A DNA stretch of 44,769 nucleotides from Candidatus Avelusimicrobium vaccinum (GTDB taxonomy: Bacteria; Elusimicrobiota; Elusimicrobia; Elusimicrobiales; Elusimicrobiaceae). The notes under the pieces are model-generated. The model saw nothing but the letters and a program-made list of their open reading frames with translations. It was not told where the DNA came from and did not search any database. The stretch lies in NCBI GenBank assembly GCA_902794895.1, contig CADBIY010000011.1, positions 1-44,769 on the forward strand. Direction: 5' to 3'. Below, piece after piece: positions 30,878 through 39,260 of the stretch (positions are counted from its first letter, which is position 1; each line of letters opens with the position of its first letter). A program made the position numbers and the translations under genes.

Positions 30878-31696
30878 ATGGAAATATTACACAAGGCAGA
30901 CATCGGCGTTTTTGGCGGTTCCGGATTTTATAGTTTTTTAAGCGATATTGAAGAAATAAAAATCGATACCCCTTTTGGCCCGACTAGCGACCATGTTTTT
31001 ATCGGTACGATTGGGGCACATAAAGTGGCTTTTATGCCGCGCCACGGCCGGGATCATTCCATTCCGCCGCACCAAGTCAATTACCGTGCTAATGTGTGGG
31101 CTATGAAAAAATTGGGCTGCACGCGCGTATTTTCGCCATGTGCTGCGGGCAGTTTACAAAAAGAAAATAAACCGGGAGACTTTGTGATTTGTGATCAATT
31201 TGTGGATTGGACCGACGGACGTAAAAATACGTTTTTTGAGCGGCCGTTTTTGTTTGAAGGTCCGTCCGTTCAGCACCCTTCTCCGGCGGAAACGTATTGC
31301 CCGGAGTTGCGTAAATTAGCGGTGGAAACAGCCCGCGAACTAAATATCCCGGTGCATGAAAAAGGGACCGTGGTCGTTATTAACGGACCTCGTTATTCCA
31401 CTAAAGCGGAATCGGCCTTTTTTACGCGCCAAGGGTGGGGGGTAATCGGGATGACGTCGTATCCGGAAAATTATCTCGTCAAGGAACTGAATATGTGCCC
31501 GCTTAATATTGCGCTTATTACGGATTATGATGCCGGGCTGGTGGGGGATTTGCCGCCGGTTTCGCACGAAGCGGTATTAAAAGTATTTAACAGTAATATC
31601 GAAAAGTTAAAAGCACTCCTCTTTAGAATGATTGAAAAAATTCCGCAAGAGGAAACTGGGTGCGAATGTAAACATTCAACGAAAATTTGCTTCTAA
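30878..31696 (+). CDS. mtnP: S-methyl-5'-thioadenosine phosphorylase
   Basis: Cleaves methylthioadenosine with phosphate to adenine and 5-methylthioribose-1-phosphate, salvaging the by-product of polyamine synthesis and other SAM reactions. The 272-residue product has the phosphate loop IGVFGGSGFY, the signature MPRHGRDHSIPPHQVNYRAN, SPCAAGSLQ, NGPRYSTKAES and GMTSYPENYLVKELNMC, with ITDYDAG near the base site. Length is typical. A closely related activity (inosine or other purine nucleosides) cannot be excluded by eye. It has its own promoter and terminator. metK, which makes SAM, lies about 10 kb away in the window. Confidence 0.9.
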   Translation: MEILHKADIGVFGGSGFYSFLSDIEEIKIDTPFGPTSDHVFIGTIGAHKVAFMPRHGRDHSIPPHQVNYRANVWAMKKLGCTRVFSPCAAGSLQKENKPGDFVICDQFVDWTDGRKNTFFERPFLFEGPSVQHPSPAETYCPELRKLAVETARELNIPVHEKGTVVVINGPRYSTKAESAFFTRQGWGVIGMTSYPENYLVKELNMCPLNIALITDYDAGLVGDLPPVSHEAVLKVFNSNIEKLKALLFRMIEKIPQEETGCECKHSTKICF

Positions 31697-31707
31697 CACA
31701 CATAAAA

Positions 31708-31740
31708 ACACCCCGAAGAATAAGTATTCGGGGTGTTTTA
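31708..31740 (+). terminator. Rho-independent terminator after mtnP
   Basis: ACACCCCGAA (31708-31717) pairs with TTCGGGGTGT (31727-31736), followed by TTTTA. Confidence 0.88.
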
Positions 31741-31757
31741 TGTTCTTAACAAAAGGC

Positions 31758-31786
31758 TTGACTGTCTTTTTTTTTTTTGATACACT
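31758..31786 (+). promoter_or_regulatory. Promoter of the 191-aa pilin gene
   Basis: TTGACT (31758-31763) and TACACT (31781-31786) with a 17-base spacer that includes a run of T. AAGGAGAG precedes ATG 31822. Confidence 0.65.
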
Positions 31787-31821
31787 GCTTGTATTATGAT
31801 ACGAAGATACAAGGAGAGAGT

Positions 31822-32397
31822 ATGCAATATAGTAATAGAGAACAGTTAGGGTTTACGTTGATCGAATTGTTGGTTGTTGTGCTGATTATTGGGATTTTAG
31901 CTAGTGTGGCACTACCGCAATACAAGATGACAGTTTGGAAAGCACGCATGAGTGAATGGCATGCCACAACACGTGCTTTGATACGTGCGATTGATGTATG
32001 GTGTTTAGAAAATGATCAACCTTCAACTACCGTGCGGTTTGTGGGGACTTCTGCCACAGGTGAATTAGATATAGATTTTCAGTGGGATAGTTGCGGTAGA
32101 GATTATTGTTCCAATAAATTAGGAAAATGGTATGTGATGTGTAGTTCTTCATTGTGTCGTATAACGCTTATAACTCCTACTCAAAGTAGTGGTAATGCAT
32201 GGTGGCCCAATAGTTCATATCCAGGCTTTAGTGTGTCAAAGAGCCCAACAGATAAAAATTGGAAAATTGGCATAAACAATTATAGCGGTTCTTCAGCACA
32301 AGGGGCTCTTTTAGCTTGTAGATATTGGACGGATATTTATGGAAAGAAGGCTGAAAATGTAACAGGGACCTGTAAAGATGCCATGTCGCAATACTAG
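31822..32397 (+). CDS. Type IV pilin-like protein
   Basis: A 191-residue prepilin. The leader MQYSNREQLG precedes the type IV prepilin cleavage site G|FTLIELLVVVLIIGILASV, with Glu at position 5 of the mature helix. The helix runs into VALPQYKMTVWKARMSEW. The globular part has cysteines in CGRDYCSNKLGKWYVMCSSS and near the C-terminus (LLACRYW, GTCKDAM), typical of the disulfide loop of minor or variable pilins. ATG 31822 is chosen for its AAGGAGAG site over an upstream TTG. It is monocistronic with its own promoter. No assembly genes for this class of pilus are nearby, so it must depend on genes elsewhere. Confidence 0.88.
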   Translation: MQYSNREQLGFTLIELLVVVLIIGILASVALPQYKMTVWKARMSEWHATTRALIRAIDVWCLENDQPSTTVRFVGTSATGELDIDFQWDSCGRDYCSNKLGKWYVMCSSSLCRITLITPTQSSGNAWWPNSSYPGFSVSKSPTDKNWKIGINNYSGSSAQGALLACRYWTDIYGKKAENVTGTCKDAMSQY

Positions 32398-32438
32398 TGT
32401 GTAAATAAGAGCATCTTATCGTGTGGATCAGGTAAGGG

Positions 32439-33929
32439 TTATTGTATAGTAGAAGATGATTGCGGAAGTTGCAGTAGTTGTTTAATAATATCTTCGTGCG
32501 TGCGGAATAACGCTTCGTCTTTTTGAGCGAGGTTATTGGCCATCATGACAAACGCAATCAATCGTCCGTTTTGATCCCGGGTGTAGCCGGCACCGGCTTT
32601 GACACTATCAATCGTGCCGCCTTTAATGCGGACTTCCTTTACCTTCTTTTGTGGTTTTAAGAAACGTCGCAGAACCAGTAAATCCCCACGGTCATCCGGG
32701 GTGGCAAGCGAATTGTAATAATAGGAAAAATAAGGGCTCTTGCTCATATAAATAAGCGTCTTCAGTAATGCATGGGGCGTTACCAAGTTATCGCGGGAGA
32801 GTCCGCTTCCGTCATATAACACCACTTCATTGGGTTTTACTAAATCATGCTTGCGTAGAAATGTAACCAGTTCGTTAAGGCCATTTTGCAAACTTCCTTT
32901 CTTCCCGGCGGCTACTGCTAAATTACGCAGTAACATTTCTGCATACAAATTAAAACTGCGTTTGTTTACAAGGATAATAATATCTTTCAGTGCTGGTGAA
33001 CGGTAGGTGTGAAGTTTTACAAAAGACGTATAATCCGGTGCTTGTAACGAAGTTTGAGCCGTTCCCTGTACGTCAATTTCATCTTGGAGGAGTTGCCGCC
33101 GGAGTGATTGGGCGGCAAATAAGGCCGGGTCCGGCATAGCCCCTTTAATTTTAAATCCGGTAGCATGTGGAGGAATCGTTCCAAAAATTTTGAGTTGGTT
33201 TTGTCCGGGAGCCCCATAAACAAAGGCATTATCTTTTCTGTTTTTTGCATCTGTGGTTACAAAACTTTGAAAAGTAAGTTCAGGGATCTTTGGGATGGTT
33301 TTTGCAACAGAAACAGGCTGGTTTCCTTGTGTTTGCGGCGTAAAATAAATTTCAAATAAATTGTCGTTTATACATAACGGGCTGGCAGGTGCGGCATAAT
33401 AATTGCCCATATTTTCCCAATTTACTTTGGGTGGCACAGCAGGTCCTTCAAATAAAGAAATATCTGCATAAATATTTCCGGTAATTTTTTTAATGCCGCT
33501 GTTTTTAATGGCCTCTTGCCATTTTTGAAGAACAGTCGCTAAACTTTCCGCCCCGGGAACACGGGTGGAGCCTAAGGTAGGATCTCCGCCGCCGCGAATC
33601 CACAAATCTCCCTGTAAGACACCGTTTTCATCCGGGGAAGCAGAGGCATATAATTCGGTGGTGAAACGGTGTAGCGGGCCCCAGGTTTCCAAGGCGGCGG
33701 CAGTCGTTAGAAGTTTTAAGGTGCTCGCCGGAGTGAATCGGGTATCGGCTTGCACGCTAAATAGCGGTTCTTGCGGATGTTGAGTGTCTGCCGCAATCCC
33801 TCCCCATAAACTTCCTTGCAAAATGGGAATGTTTATTTTTTGAAGCACAAAATTTTGCAAGGGTTGGGCAGTGACCGGGCCTGAAAACAATAAAGAGAGG
33901 AAAAAAATACAAAGGCGGGTGTTTATCAT
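32439..33929 (-). CDS. dacB: D-alanyl-D-alanine carboxypeptidase / endopeptidase (PBP4 family)
   Basis: Peptidase S13 family enzyme that trims or opens peptide cross-links of peptidoglycan in the periplasm. The 496-residue product has a signal peptide (residues 1-21), the SxxK motif in TPASTLKLLTTAAALE (Ser69, Lys72), the DGSGLSRDN motif of the second active-site loop, and a third motif KGGT in RIKGGTIDSVKAGAGY, where the family normally has KTG. The Thr-to-Gly change is conservative in position but worth noting. Domain II and III insertions of PBP4 type are present between the first two motifs. It starts 4 bases after the stop of the upstream gene, without a clear ribosome site, so translation is likely coupled. 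Confidence 0.9.
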   Translation of the reverse strand: MINTRLCIFFLSLLFSGPVTAQPLQNFVLQKINIPILQGSLWGGIAADTQHPQEPLFSVQADTRFTPASTLKLLTTAAALETWGPLHRFTTELYASASPDENGVLQGDLWIRGGGDPTLGSTRVPGAESLATVLQKWQEAIKNSGIKKITGNIYADISLFEGPAVPPKVNWENMGNYYAAPASPLCINDNLFEIYFTPQTQGNQPVSVAKTIPKIPELTFQSFVTTDAKNRKDNAFVYGAPGQNQLKIFGTIPPHATGFKIKGAMPDPALFAAQSLRRQLLQDEIDVQGTAQTSLQAPDYTSFVKLHTYRSPALKDIIILVNKRSFNLYAEMLLRNLAVAAGKKGSLQNGLNELVTFLRKHDLVKPNEVVLYDGSGLSRDNLVTPHALLKTLIYMSKSPYFSYYYNSLATPDDRGDLLVLRRFLKPQKKVKEVRIKGGTIDSVKAGAGYTRDQNGRLIAFVMMANNLAQKDEALFRTHEDIIKQLLQLPQSSSTIQ

Positions 33930-33933
33930 GGGG

Positions 33934-35562
33934 TTAGTTGAACCAAGGATACCATTTATCCCGGTCGCGGATATTAATTAAAAGCGATACCACTAATAAA
34001 TCGCGGGCATTGAGTGCCTGCGGTTTATCGATGTGACAGGTAAACCGGTCCAAAGCAGTGTGTGCATTTTGTAAAGTGCCGCTGCAGTCCATTTGTCCGG
34101 AGATGGTGTAATCGGTACGTAAGATCCCCCAGCAATGACCAAACAGTTTACGTAAGGCGGCTTTGAATGCGGAAATTTCGGTAAGTTCGGCCAATAGTTG
34201 CCCTTCACGGGTATACATGTGCCAATTCCTACGCCAGGAAAAACGCTTGCGGGTAGCCAATACCACTTCTTTGGAACGTGCAAAATAAATTTCATAACGT
34301 TCTTGGAAAAGCCCAAATCCTTTTTGTAAGACGATGGCCACTTTGTTACCTTTATGGTTGAAAAGTGCGATTTCCCGTAAAACCAATTGGCTCCAAATTA
34401 TTCCGCACGCCACAAATACAAATCCAATCGGTATAAATAGGGAGTAAGCCGCATACAGCGTATTATAAGCAAACGCGGACAAAGGTAATAAATGATTATT
34501 TTGAATAAATCCGGTGATGGCTAATGCAATTAACGTACAAACAACGGTTAAAATTCCAAGCAACAATAACAAACTGTCCCAACGGGATGAAAGCGAGATG
34601 AGGACATTTCCCTGGTTGTCTTTGGCTCGAAAGATTAAAGAGGGCGTTCCATAGAGCCGTACAAATTGGATGGGGTATAAAGAATTAGGATTAGCGTTGG
34701 AAAAATCAAAACGGGCCGGCTTGATCAGTTGGATTAATCCCGTAACCAGTTGTATTAAAGCAAACAGAATGATCAGCCCGACCAACACATCAAATCCATG
34801 CCCTAAATGACGAATATACGGGGGCATATCAGGTGCCAAAAGTTGTAGTTTAATATGGGTAAAGCGCTTTTTAATAAAGCGTAATTTGGCTTTTAAGCGG
34901 GACGGTTTTGCAACGGCGGTTGGAGCAGAGACCTTTGCGGTAGCGATATTTTCTTGCGGTGCTTGTAGAGTTTCTTCCTCTACGGAAGGAACGGCTGCAA
35001 TATCATAAGCCCGCGGATCTTGCATGTTTACTTCTAACTCAACAGGTTCTTCCGAAATAGTGGCAGCCCCGGGGCTCTGTTTGGGGGAGATAAACGAAAA
35101 AATTAAATCTGTTTCCGCATAGGATAAATCACGGGCGAGAATAGAATAAGCCTTGGAATTAATTAAAAAATATCCGGCCCCAAAATCATTTTTAGAGGAA
35201 AAGAAACTAATATAGAAAAAAGGTTCCCCTGTAGAAAATTCAATACGTTTAATTTCTTCTCCGGTATACGAATTACCGATTACTTGCATATTTTTCCGTT
35301 TCACTTCTACTAAATCGCTGTTAATTTTTTGCTCAATGCAAGTTTCGGTGGTGCAGGAGATGGATTTAATATCCACCCGCGAATTGCCCTTTTGCAGGGT
35401 CATTACGCTTTTGGTTGGCAAAGGGGATACCTCGCTCCAACCGGAGGGCATATCTAGCGTAAATGCATCATCCGTCGAAGTAAATGTAGCCGCCTGGATG
35501 GTTTGAAATCCGGTGAATAATATGACCCCGCACCATAAAATAAACCGTCTGCGTAATTTCAT
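33934..35562 (-). CDS. Membrane protein with exported N-terminal domain and cytoplasmic C-terminal domain
   Basis: A 542-residue protein of no family I can name with certainty. It has a signal peptide (to about residue 24, TIQA|ATF), an exported domain of about 140 residues starting DDAFTLDMPSGWSEVS, which resembles PsbP/lipoprotein-type domains, and a low-complexity linker. Membrane segments follow near 255-280 (FDVLVGLIILFALIQLVTGL), 330-355 and 365-395. The C-terminal domain (about 400-542: KRFSWRRNWHMYTREGQLLA) is soluble and faintly recalls the LURP/scramblase fold, which is speculation. Start: TATAAT lies eight bases before the ATG and there is no ribosome site, so the mRNA may be leaderless. 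Co-transcribed with dacB. Confidence 0.6.
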   Translation of the reverse strand: MKLRRRFILWCGVILFTGFQTIQAATFTSTDDAFTLDMPSGWSEVSPLPTKSVMTLQKGNSRVDIKSISCTTETCIEQKINSDLVEVKRKNMQVIGNSYTGEEIKRIEFSTGEPFFYISFFSSKNDFGAGYFLINSKAYSILARDLSYAETDLIFSFISPKQSPGAATISEEPVELEVNMQDPRAYDIAAVPSVEEETLQAPQENIATAKVSAPTAVAKPSRLKAKLRFIKKRFTHIKLQLLAPDMPPYIRHLGHGFDVLVGLIILFALIQLVTGLIQLIKPARFDFSNANPNSLYPIQFVRLYGTPSLIFRAKDNQGNVLISLSSRWDSLLLLLGILTVVCTLIALAITGFIQNNHLLPLSAFAYNTLYAAYSLFIPIGFVFVACGIIWSQLVLREIALFNHKGNKVAIVLQKGFGLFQERYEIYFARSKEVVLATRKRFSWRRNWHMYTREGQLLAELTEISAFKAALRKLFGHCWGILRTDYTISGQMDCSGTLQNAHTALDRFTCHIDKPQALNARDLLVVSLLINIRDRDKWYPWFN

Positions 35563-35570
35563 ATATAGTT

Positions 35571-35576
35571 ATTATA
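35571..35576 (-). promoter_or_regulatory. -10 box eight bases before the 542-aa gene
   Basis: On the - strand TATAAT (35576 down to 35571) is followed by eight bases and ATG 35562. No Shine-Dalgarno sequence; no clear -35. Confidence 0.5.
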
Positions 35577-35620
35577 GTAAATTACACGCTGGTTTGGACG
35601 GTTTTTTAGGGGAATTTTAA

Positions 35621-35649
35621 TTGTGGCAACGGGTAAAAAATAGTATGAT
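35621..35649 (+). promoter_or_regulatory. Promoter of the peptidase-efp operon
   Basis: TTGTGG (35621-35626) and TATGAT (35644-35649) with a 17-base spacer, about 30 bases before ATG 35680. Faces away from the divergent 542-aa gene. Confidence 0.65.
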
Positions 35650-35679
35650 ATAAAAAGCAATTACATCAGGGAAAATGTT

Positions 35680-36738
35680 ATGACAAAAAAAACCAGTTTT
35701 ACGTCCCGCCTTACTGGGATTAAGCAGTTGATGCAAACGCATCATGTAGATGCATTGGTTATTACCAATAATTTAGACCAATATTATTTATTAAATTTCT
35801 TTTTCTATCCGGAAGAAACGGTTTTGTTAATTGTGGCTGATACCGTTTTTTGTTTTACACGCGATTTATATGTGGAACCGCTCCGCCGCGAATGTCCGGA
35901 GTTAGAAGTAATCGGTTGTGAAAACCGTGTGAAGGCCGCTGTGGAAAAATTAAAGAAGTTGCAAATTAAACGTGCCGGATTTGATGCTGCTAAAGAAAGT
36001 TATATGACGGGAAAATTGATGCAAACTGCCGGGCTTAAAGAACTGCCCAGTTTAATTTCCCAACTCCGTAAAGAAAAAGATGCAGATGAAATTAAACGTA
36101 TGCGCGCTTCCAACCGGATTGCTTACTTGGCCTACGAATATGTCCGCCCGCGTATTAAAACAGGGATGACGGAGACGGAGGTAGCCGTTATGCTGGAACA
36201 ATTTATGCGTGCACAAGGCGCCAGTGCGGTTTCTTTTTTGACGATTGTGGGGTTTGGAGAAAATGCAGCCAACCCACACCATGAAACCAGCATGCGTAAA
36301 CTGAAAAATAATGAAGCCATTTTAATGGATTATGGTTGTATCTACCAAGGATATTGTTCCGATATAACCCGTTGCTGGTGGCACGGTAAAAATGAACCGG
36401 AAGAATATACCAAAGTCTGGAAGATTGTGGATAAAGCCCGTCGGGCCGGTATTAAAGCCTTAAAACCGGGGGTGGCTACCAAAGATATTGACGCAACCGC
36501 CCGCGGAATTATTGCGCAAGCCGGTTATGGCGACTATTTTACACACCGCACCGGACATGGCGTAGGCATGGATATTCACGAAGAACCTTTTAACAGTGCT
36601 GATTCTAAAGACATCTTACAAGTCGGCAATGTGGTAACGGTGGAACCCGGTATTTATTTACCCGGTAAATTTGGCGTGCGGTTAGAAGACACCCTGGCCG
36701 TCACGGAAAAAGGATCTGTTATTCTAACCCGAAAATAA
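35680..36738 (+). CDS. Xaa-Pro aminopeptidase-like protein (M24B), copy 1
   Basis: A 352-residue dinuclear-metal peptidase of the M24 'pita-bread' fold that removes residues next to proline. The N-terminal creatinase-like domain (LMQTHHVDALVITNNLDQYY) is followed by the catalytic domain with all five metal ligands: the two Asp in LMDYGCIYQGYCSDITRCWW, His in HRTGHGVGMDIHEEP, Glu in TVEPGIYLPG and Glu in VRLEDTLAV. Length is normal for this group. It is followed after 1 base by a second gene of the same family and then by efp; a Xaa-Pro peptidase next to efp is a common bacterial arrangement. Confidence 0.92.
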   Translation: MTKKTSFTSRLTGIKQLMQTHHVDALVITNNLDQYYLLNFFFYPEETVLLIVADTVFCFTRDLYVEPLRRECPELEVIGCENRVKAAVEKLKKLQIKRAGFDAAKESYMTGKLMQTAGLKELPSLISQLRKEKDADEIKRMRASNRIAYLAYEYVRPRIKTGMTETEVAVMLEQFMRAQGASAVSFLTIVGFGENAANPHHETSMRKLKNNEAILMDYGCIYQGYCSDITRCWWHGKNEPEEYTKVWKIVDKARRAGIKALKPGVATKDIDATARGIIAQAGYGDYFTHRTGHGVGMDIHEEPFNSADSKDILQVGNVVTVEPGIYLPGKFGVRLEDTLAVTEKGSVILTRK

Positions 36739-36739
36739 T

Positions 36740-37804
36740 ATGACTGTCAAACTGTTATCTTCCCAACGTATGAAAGATTTCCGGAATGTGTTAAAACAAT
36801 CCGGGTTGGGGGGATATTTGACGGTATCTTCCTTAGAACAGCGGTATTTGTCCGGTATTGAACTGTCGGATGGAGAAGCCGTTTTTCTAATTACCCCTAA
36901 ACAGGCTTTTTGCATTACCAAAAAATTGATTGTCAGCAAAATGACCGCGGCAAAATCTTTTCTCAAAACAGAGGACGTTCCCTACGGAAGCATGTTAGCG
37001 GGTGCACTCACCAAAATTAAGAAAATGGGTCTTAAAAAGGTGGCCTTTGATCCGGCTTGTGTGGATTTTGAAACCGGGAACATGTTGGAGCAAGCCAAAC
37101 TGGTGCACGTGGACGGACTGGTGCGGGAAATGCGCCGTTCCAAATATCCGGATGAACTTTTCAAGTTGCGTAAAGCGTGCAAAATTGCCTGGGAATCTTT
37201 TGAAGAAGTAAAACCGAAAATTAAAACGGGTATGACGGAAGAAGAGGTGCGTATTTTAATGGCGCTGGCGATGACCAAGCGCGGTGCGGACAGCATTCCG
37301 TTTAATATTGTGTGTTTTGGGGAAAATACTGCGGATGCACATCATACTCCTTCCAAAACGCGCCGGCTCAAAAAGAACGAAGCCGTACTGATGGATTTTG
37401 GTTGTTTTTATGAAGGATATACGTCGGATATGACGCGTAGTTGGTGGCATGGTGATCGGGAACCGGCCTTCTATACACAGATATGGCAAATTGTTCATAA
37501 GGCGTATTTAGCCGGTGTAAAAGCAGTTCGCCCGGGGGCAACTTCCGGCGAAGTGGACCGGGCCGCACGAGAAATTATTGAAACTTCGGGCTATGGAAAA
37601 GAATTTTTTCACACCACCGGCCATGCCATTGGCTTAGAAGTGCATGAAGCCCCAATTTTGCGCGCCTGCACGCCCGATTTGTTAGAAGAAAATTTTGTAG
37701 TAACGGTGGAACCCGGCATTTACTTTAACGGTAAATGGGGGATCCGCTTAGAAGATAGTTTTCTGGTAACCTGTAAGGGTGCCAAAAAATTGACACAGAA
37801 ATAA
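36740..37804 (+). CDS. Xaa-Pro aminopeptidase-like protein (M24B), copy 2
   Basis: A 354-residue tandem paralogue of the protein encoded just upstream. Metal ligands are kept: LMDFGCFYEGYTSDMTRSWW, HTTGHAIGLEVHEAP, TVEPGIYFNG and IRLEDSFLV. Differences include AIGLEVHEA in place of VGMDIHEE and a diverged N-terminal domain (LKQSGLGGYLTVSSLEQRYL), which shapes substrate choice. One base separates the genes, so they are expressed together and may form a heterodimer or have different substrates. Both copies look intact. Duplication within an efp operon is unusual. Confidence 0.9.
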   Translation: MTVKLLSSQRMKDFRNVLKQSGLGGYLTVSSLEQRYLSGIELSDGEAVFLITPKQAFCITKKLIVSKMTAAKSFLKTEDVPYGSMLAGALTKIKKMGLKKVAFDPACVDFETGNMLEQAKLVHVDGLVREMRRSKYPDELFKLRKACKIAWESFEEVKPKIKTGMTEEEVRILMALAMTKRGADSIPFNIVCFGENTADAHHTPSKTRRLKKNEAVLMDFGCFYEGYTSDMTRSWWHGDREPAFYTQIWQIVHKAYLAGVKAVRPGATSGEVDRAAREIIETSGYGKEFFHTTGHAIGLEVHEAPILRACTPDLLEENFVVTVEPGIYFNGKWGIRLEDSFLVTCKGAKKLTQK

Positions 37805-37808
37805 ATCC

Positions 37809-37824
37809 CGGACGTTTACGTCCG
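37809..37824 (+). other. Small hairpin before efp
   Basis: CGGACG and CGTCCG pair perfectly around TTTA in the 39-base gap before efp. No T-run, so not a terminator; AAGGAG follows at 37829-37834. It could affect mRNA processing or efp translation. Confidence 0.5.
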
Positions 37825-37843
37825 AAATGAAGGAGTAGTAAAC

Positions 37844-38410
37844 ATGTTGAGCACAACAGAATTTCGCGAAGGGCTGATTTTTGAAGATGAAAACGGCCAA
37901 TTAGTGGAAATTATCGAATTCCAACACCACCGCAAAAGCCAGGCCCGTGCCGTTGTACGGGTAAAACTCCGCAATATCAATACGGGTTCTGTTATTGAAA
38001 CTGCGTATCGCCCGGAAGATAAATTCAAAGAAGTGGAAGTAGAAAAACGTCCGTTTACGTATTTGTATACCTCCGGCGATATGGCTACGTTTATGAATGC
38101 GGAAACGTATGATCAAGTGGAAGTGGCTGTAGCCAAATTGGGAGATTTGGCAAAATATTTAAAAGATAATATGGATGCCACCGGTATTTATATCAATGAC
38201 CAACTTTTCAACGTGGAATTACCGATTAAGGTTCCGTTGAAAATTGCATCTACGGTTCCCGGTGTGAAAGGGGATACTGTTGCCAATACCACGAAAGAAG
38301 CCACCTTGGAAACAGGAGCCGTTATTAAAGTGCCGTTGTTTATTAATGAGGGAGATACTGTACTCGTAGATACCCGTACCGGTAACTATGTGGAACGTGT
38401 CGCCGCTTAA
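37844..38410 (+). CDS. efp: Translation elongation factor P
   Basis: EF-P relieves ribosome stalling at polyproline. The 188-residue product has the KOW-like domain I (LSTTEFREGLIFEDENGQLV), OB domain II (EKRPFTYLYTSGDMATFMNA) and domain III (GDTVANTTKEATLETGAVIK, VPLFINEGDTVLVDTRTGNY). The conserved loop between the strands of domain I, normally KPGKGxA with a modified Lys (or Arg), reads HHRKSQARAV here: a Lys (Lys31) is kept, but Pro-Gly is replaced and the loop appears two residues longer than in E. coli. Ribosome site AAGGAG. Genomes with polyproline-rich proteins, such as the CpaF tail in this window, need EF-P. Confidence 0.95.
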   Translation: MLSTTEFREGLIFEDENGQLVEIIEFQHHRKSQARAVVRVKLRNINTGSVIETAYRPEDKFKEVEVEKRPFTYLYTSGDMATFMNAETYDQVEVAVAKLGDLAKYLKDNMDATGIYINDQLFNVELPIKVPLKIASTVPGVKGDTVANTTKEATLETGAVIKVPLFINEGDTVLVDTRTGNYVERVAA

Positions 38411-38413
38411 TAT

Positions 38414-38869
38414 ATGGCTTTATGTAGGCGTACCTTATGGATGTTAATGATTTTTTTCCCGTTCAACGGGTACGCCTTCGATGTTGTTTATGGATCTTTT
38501 TTTATAGTACCTAAGGTCTCTATACAAGCAGACAGGCCCATATTGCCTCTTACGGGCGGTAAATATGCTAACGTACGGATTTTAAATAAAGAGACCTTTC
38601 ATTGGCTGCGTGCCTGCACGGAAGCAACGTGTTCCCAACCCGGAACAAAAGGAAATACGGAAATACAAACCATGCGGGCGGCTAATACGCGGCCTAATAT
38701 GTGGATTGCGCAGGTAGCGGTAGATCAGCGTTGGCTGCTGACTTTTTTGATTTTTCGGGAAGAATCTGCTGTCTATCGTGTTGTAGAGCCGGAGACGGTT
38801 CGGTTTACAGATGGAAAATGGTTAGAAAATATTAAAAAACAGTTAATGGTACGTGCGATTAACTGGTGA
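38414..38869 (+). CDS. Exported hypothetical protein
   Basis: A 151-residue protein with a hydrophobic N-terminus ending in an AFD-type cleavage region (MLMIFFPFNGYA|FD), so probably exported. The rest has a single cysteine pair (ACTEATCSQPG) and mixed beta-type sequence. It starts 3 bases after efp without a clear ribosome site and ends 13 bases before the DUF192 gene, so it belongs to the same transcription unit. I do not recognise the family; DUF192 neighbours give no clear hint. Confidence 0.6.
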   Translation: MALCRRTLWMLMIFFPFNGYAFDVVYGSFFIVPKVSIQADRPILPLTGGKYANVRILNKETFHWLRACTEATCSQPGTKGNTEIQTMRAANTRPNMWIAQVAVDQRWLLTFLIFREESAVYRVVEPETVRFTDGKWLENIKKQLMVRAINW

Positions 38870-38882
38870 GAAAGAGAAGAAT

Positions 38883-39233
38883 ATGCAATGTAGTGTGCGC
38901 CGAAGTGGGGAAGTGATTGCTGTAAAGGTAGAGGTGGCAAATACCTTTTGGAGCCGTTTGAAAGGGTTAATGTTTCGGGATAATTTGCCATCCGGGTCCG
39001 CCCTGTTGTTAGATCCATGCCCTCAAATTCATACCTGTTTTATGCGTTTTGATATTGATGCGGTATTTTGCGATAAAACAGGCAAAGTATTGTATGTCAG
39101 AGAGCATATGCAACCTTGGCGCTGGGGAAAATTTGTTCACAAAAGCCGTTATACCTTGGAATTACCGGGGGGAACTTTAGCGGGTCGTGTAAAAGAGGGG
39201 GACGAACTAGTGTTCGCCGATCATTTTAATTAA
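38883..39233 (+). CDS. DUF192 family protein
   Basis: A 116-residue protein of the DUF192 (UPF0127) family, whose function is not established. Family features: TFWSRLKGLMFRDNLPSGSA, the central CFMRFDIDAVFCDKTGKVLY with the M-x-F-x-I/L-D pattern, and a C-terminal GRVKEGDEL. ATG 38883 is preferred because GAGAAAGAGAAG precedes it. No signal peptide, unlike the second DUF192 protein of this window, encoded at 44239-44676 on the other strand. The next gene starts directly after its stop. Confidence 0.88.
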   Translation: MQCSVRRSGEVIAVKVEVANTFWSRLKGLMFRDNLPSGSALLLDPCPQIHTCFMRFDIDAVFCDKTGKVLYVREHMQPWRWGKFVHKSRYTLELPGGTLAGRVKEGDELVFADHFN

Positions 39234-39260
39234 ATGTATAATTGGGAGAAAACGAAAAAA

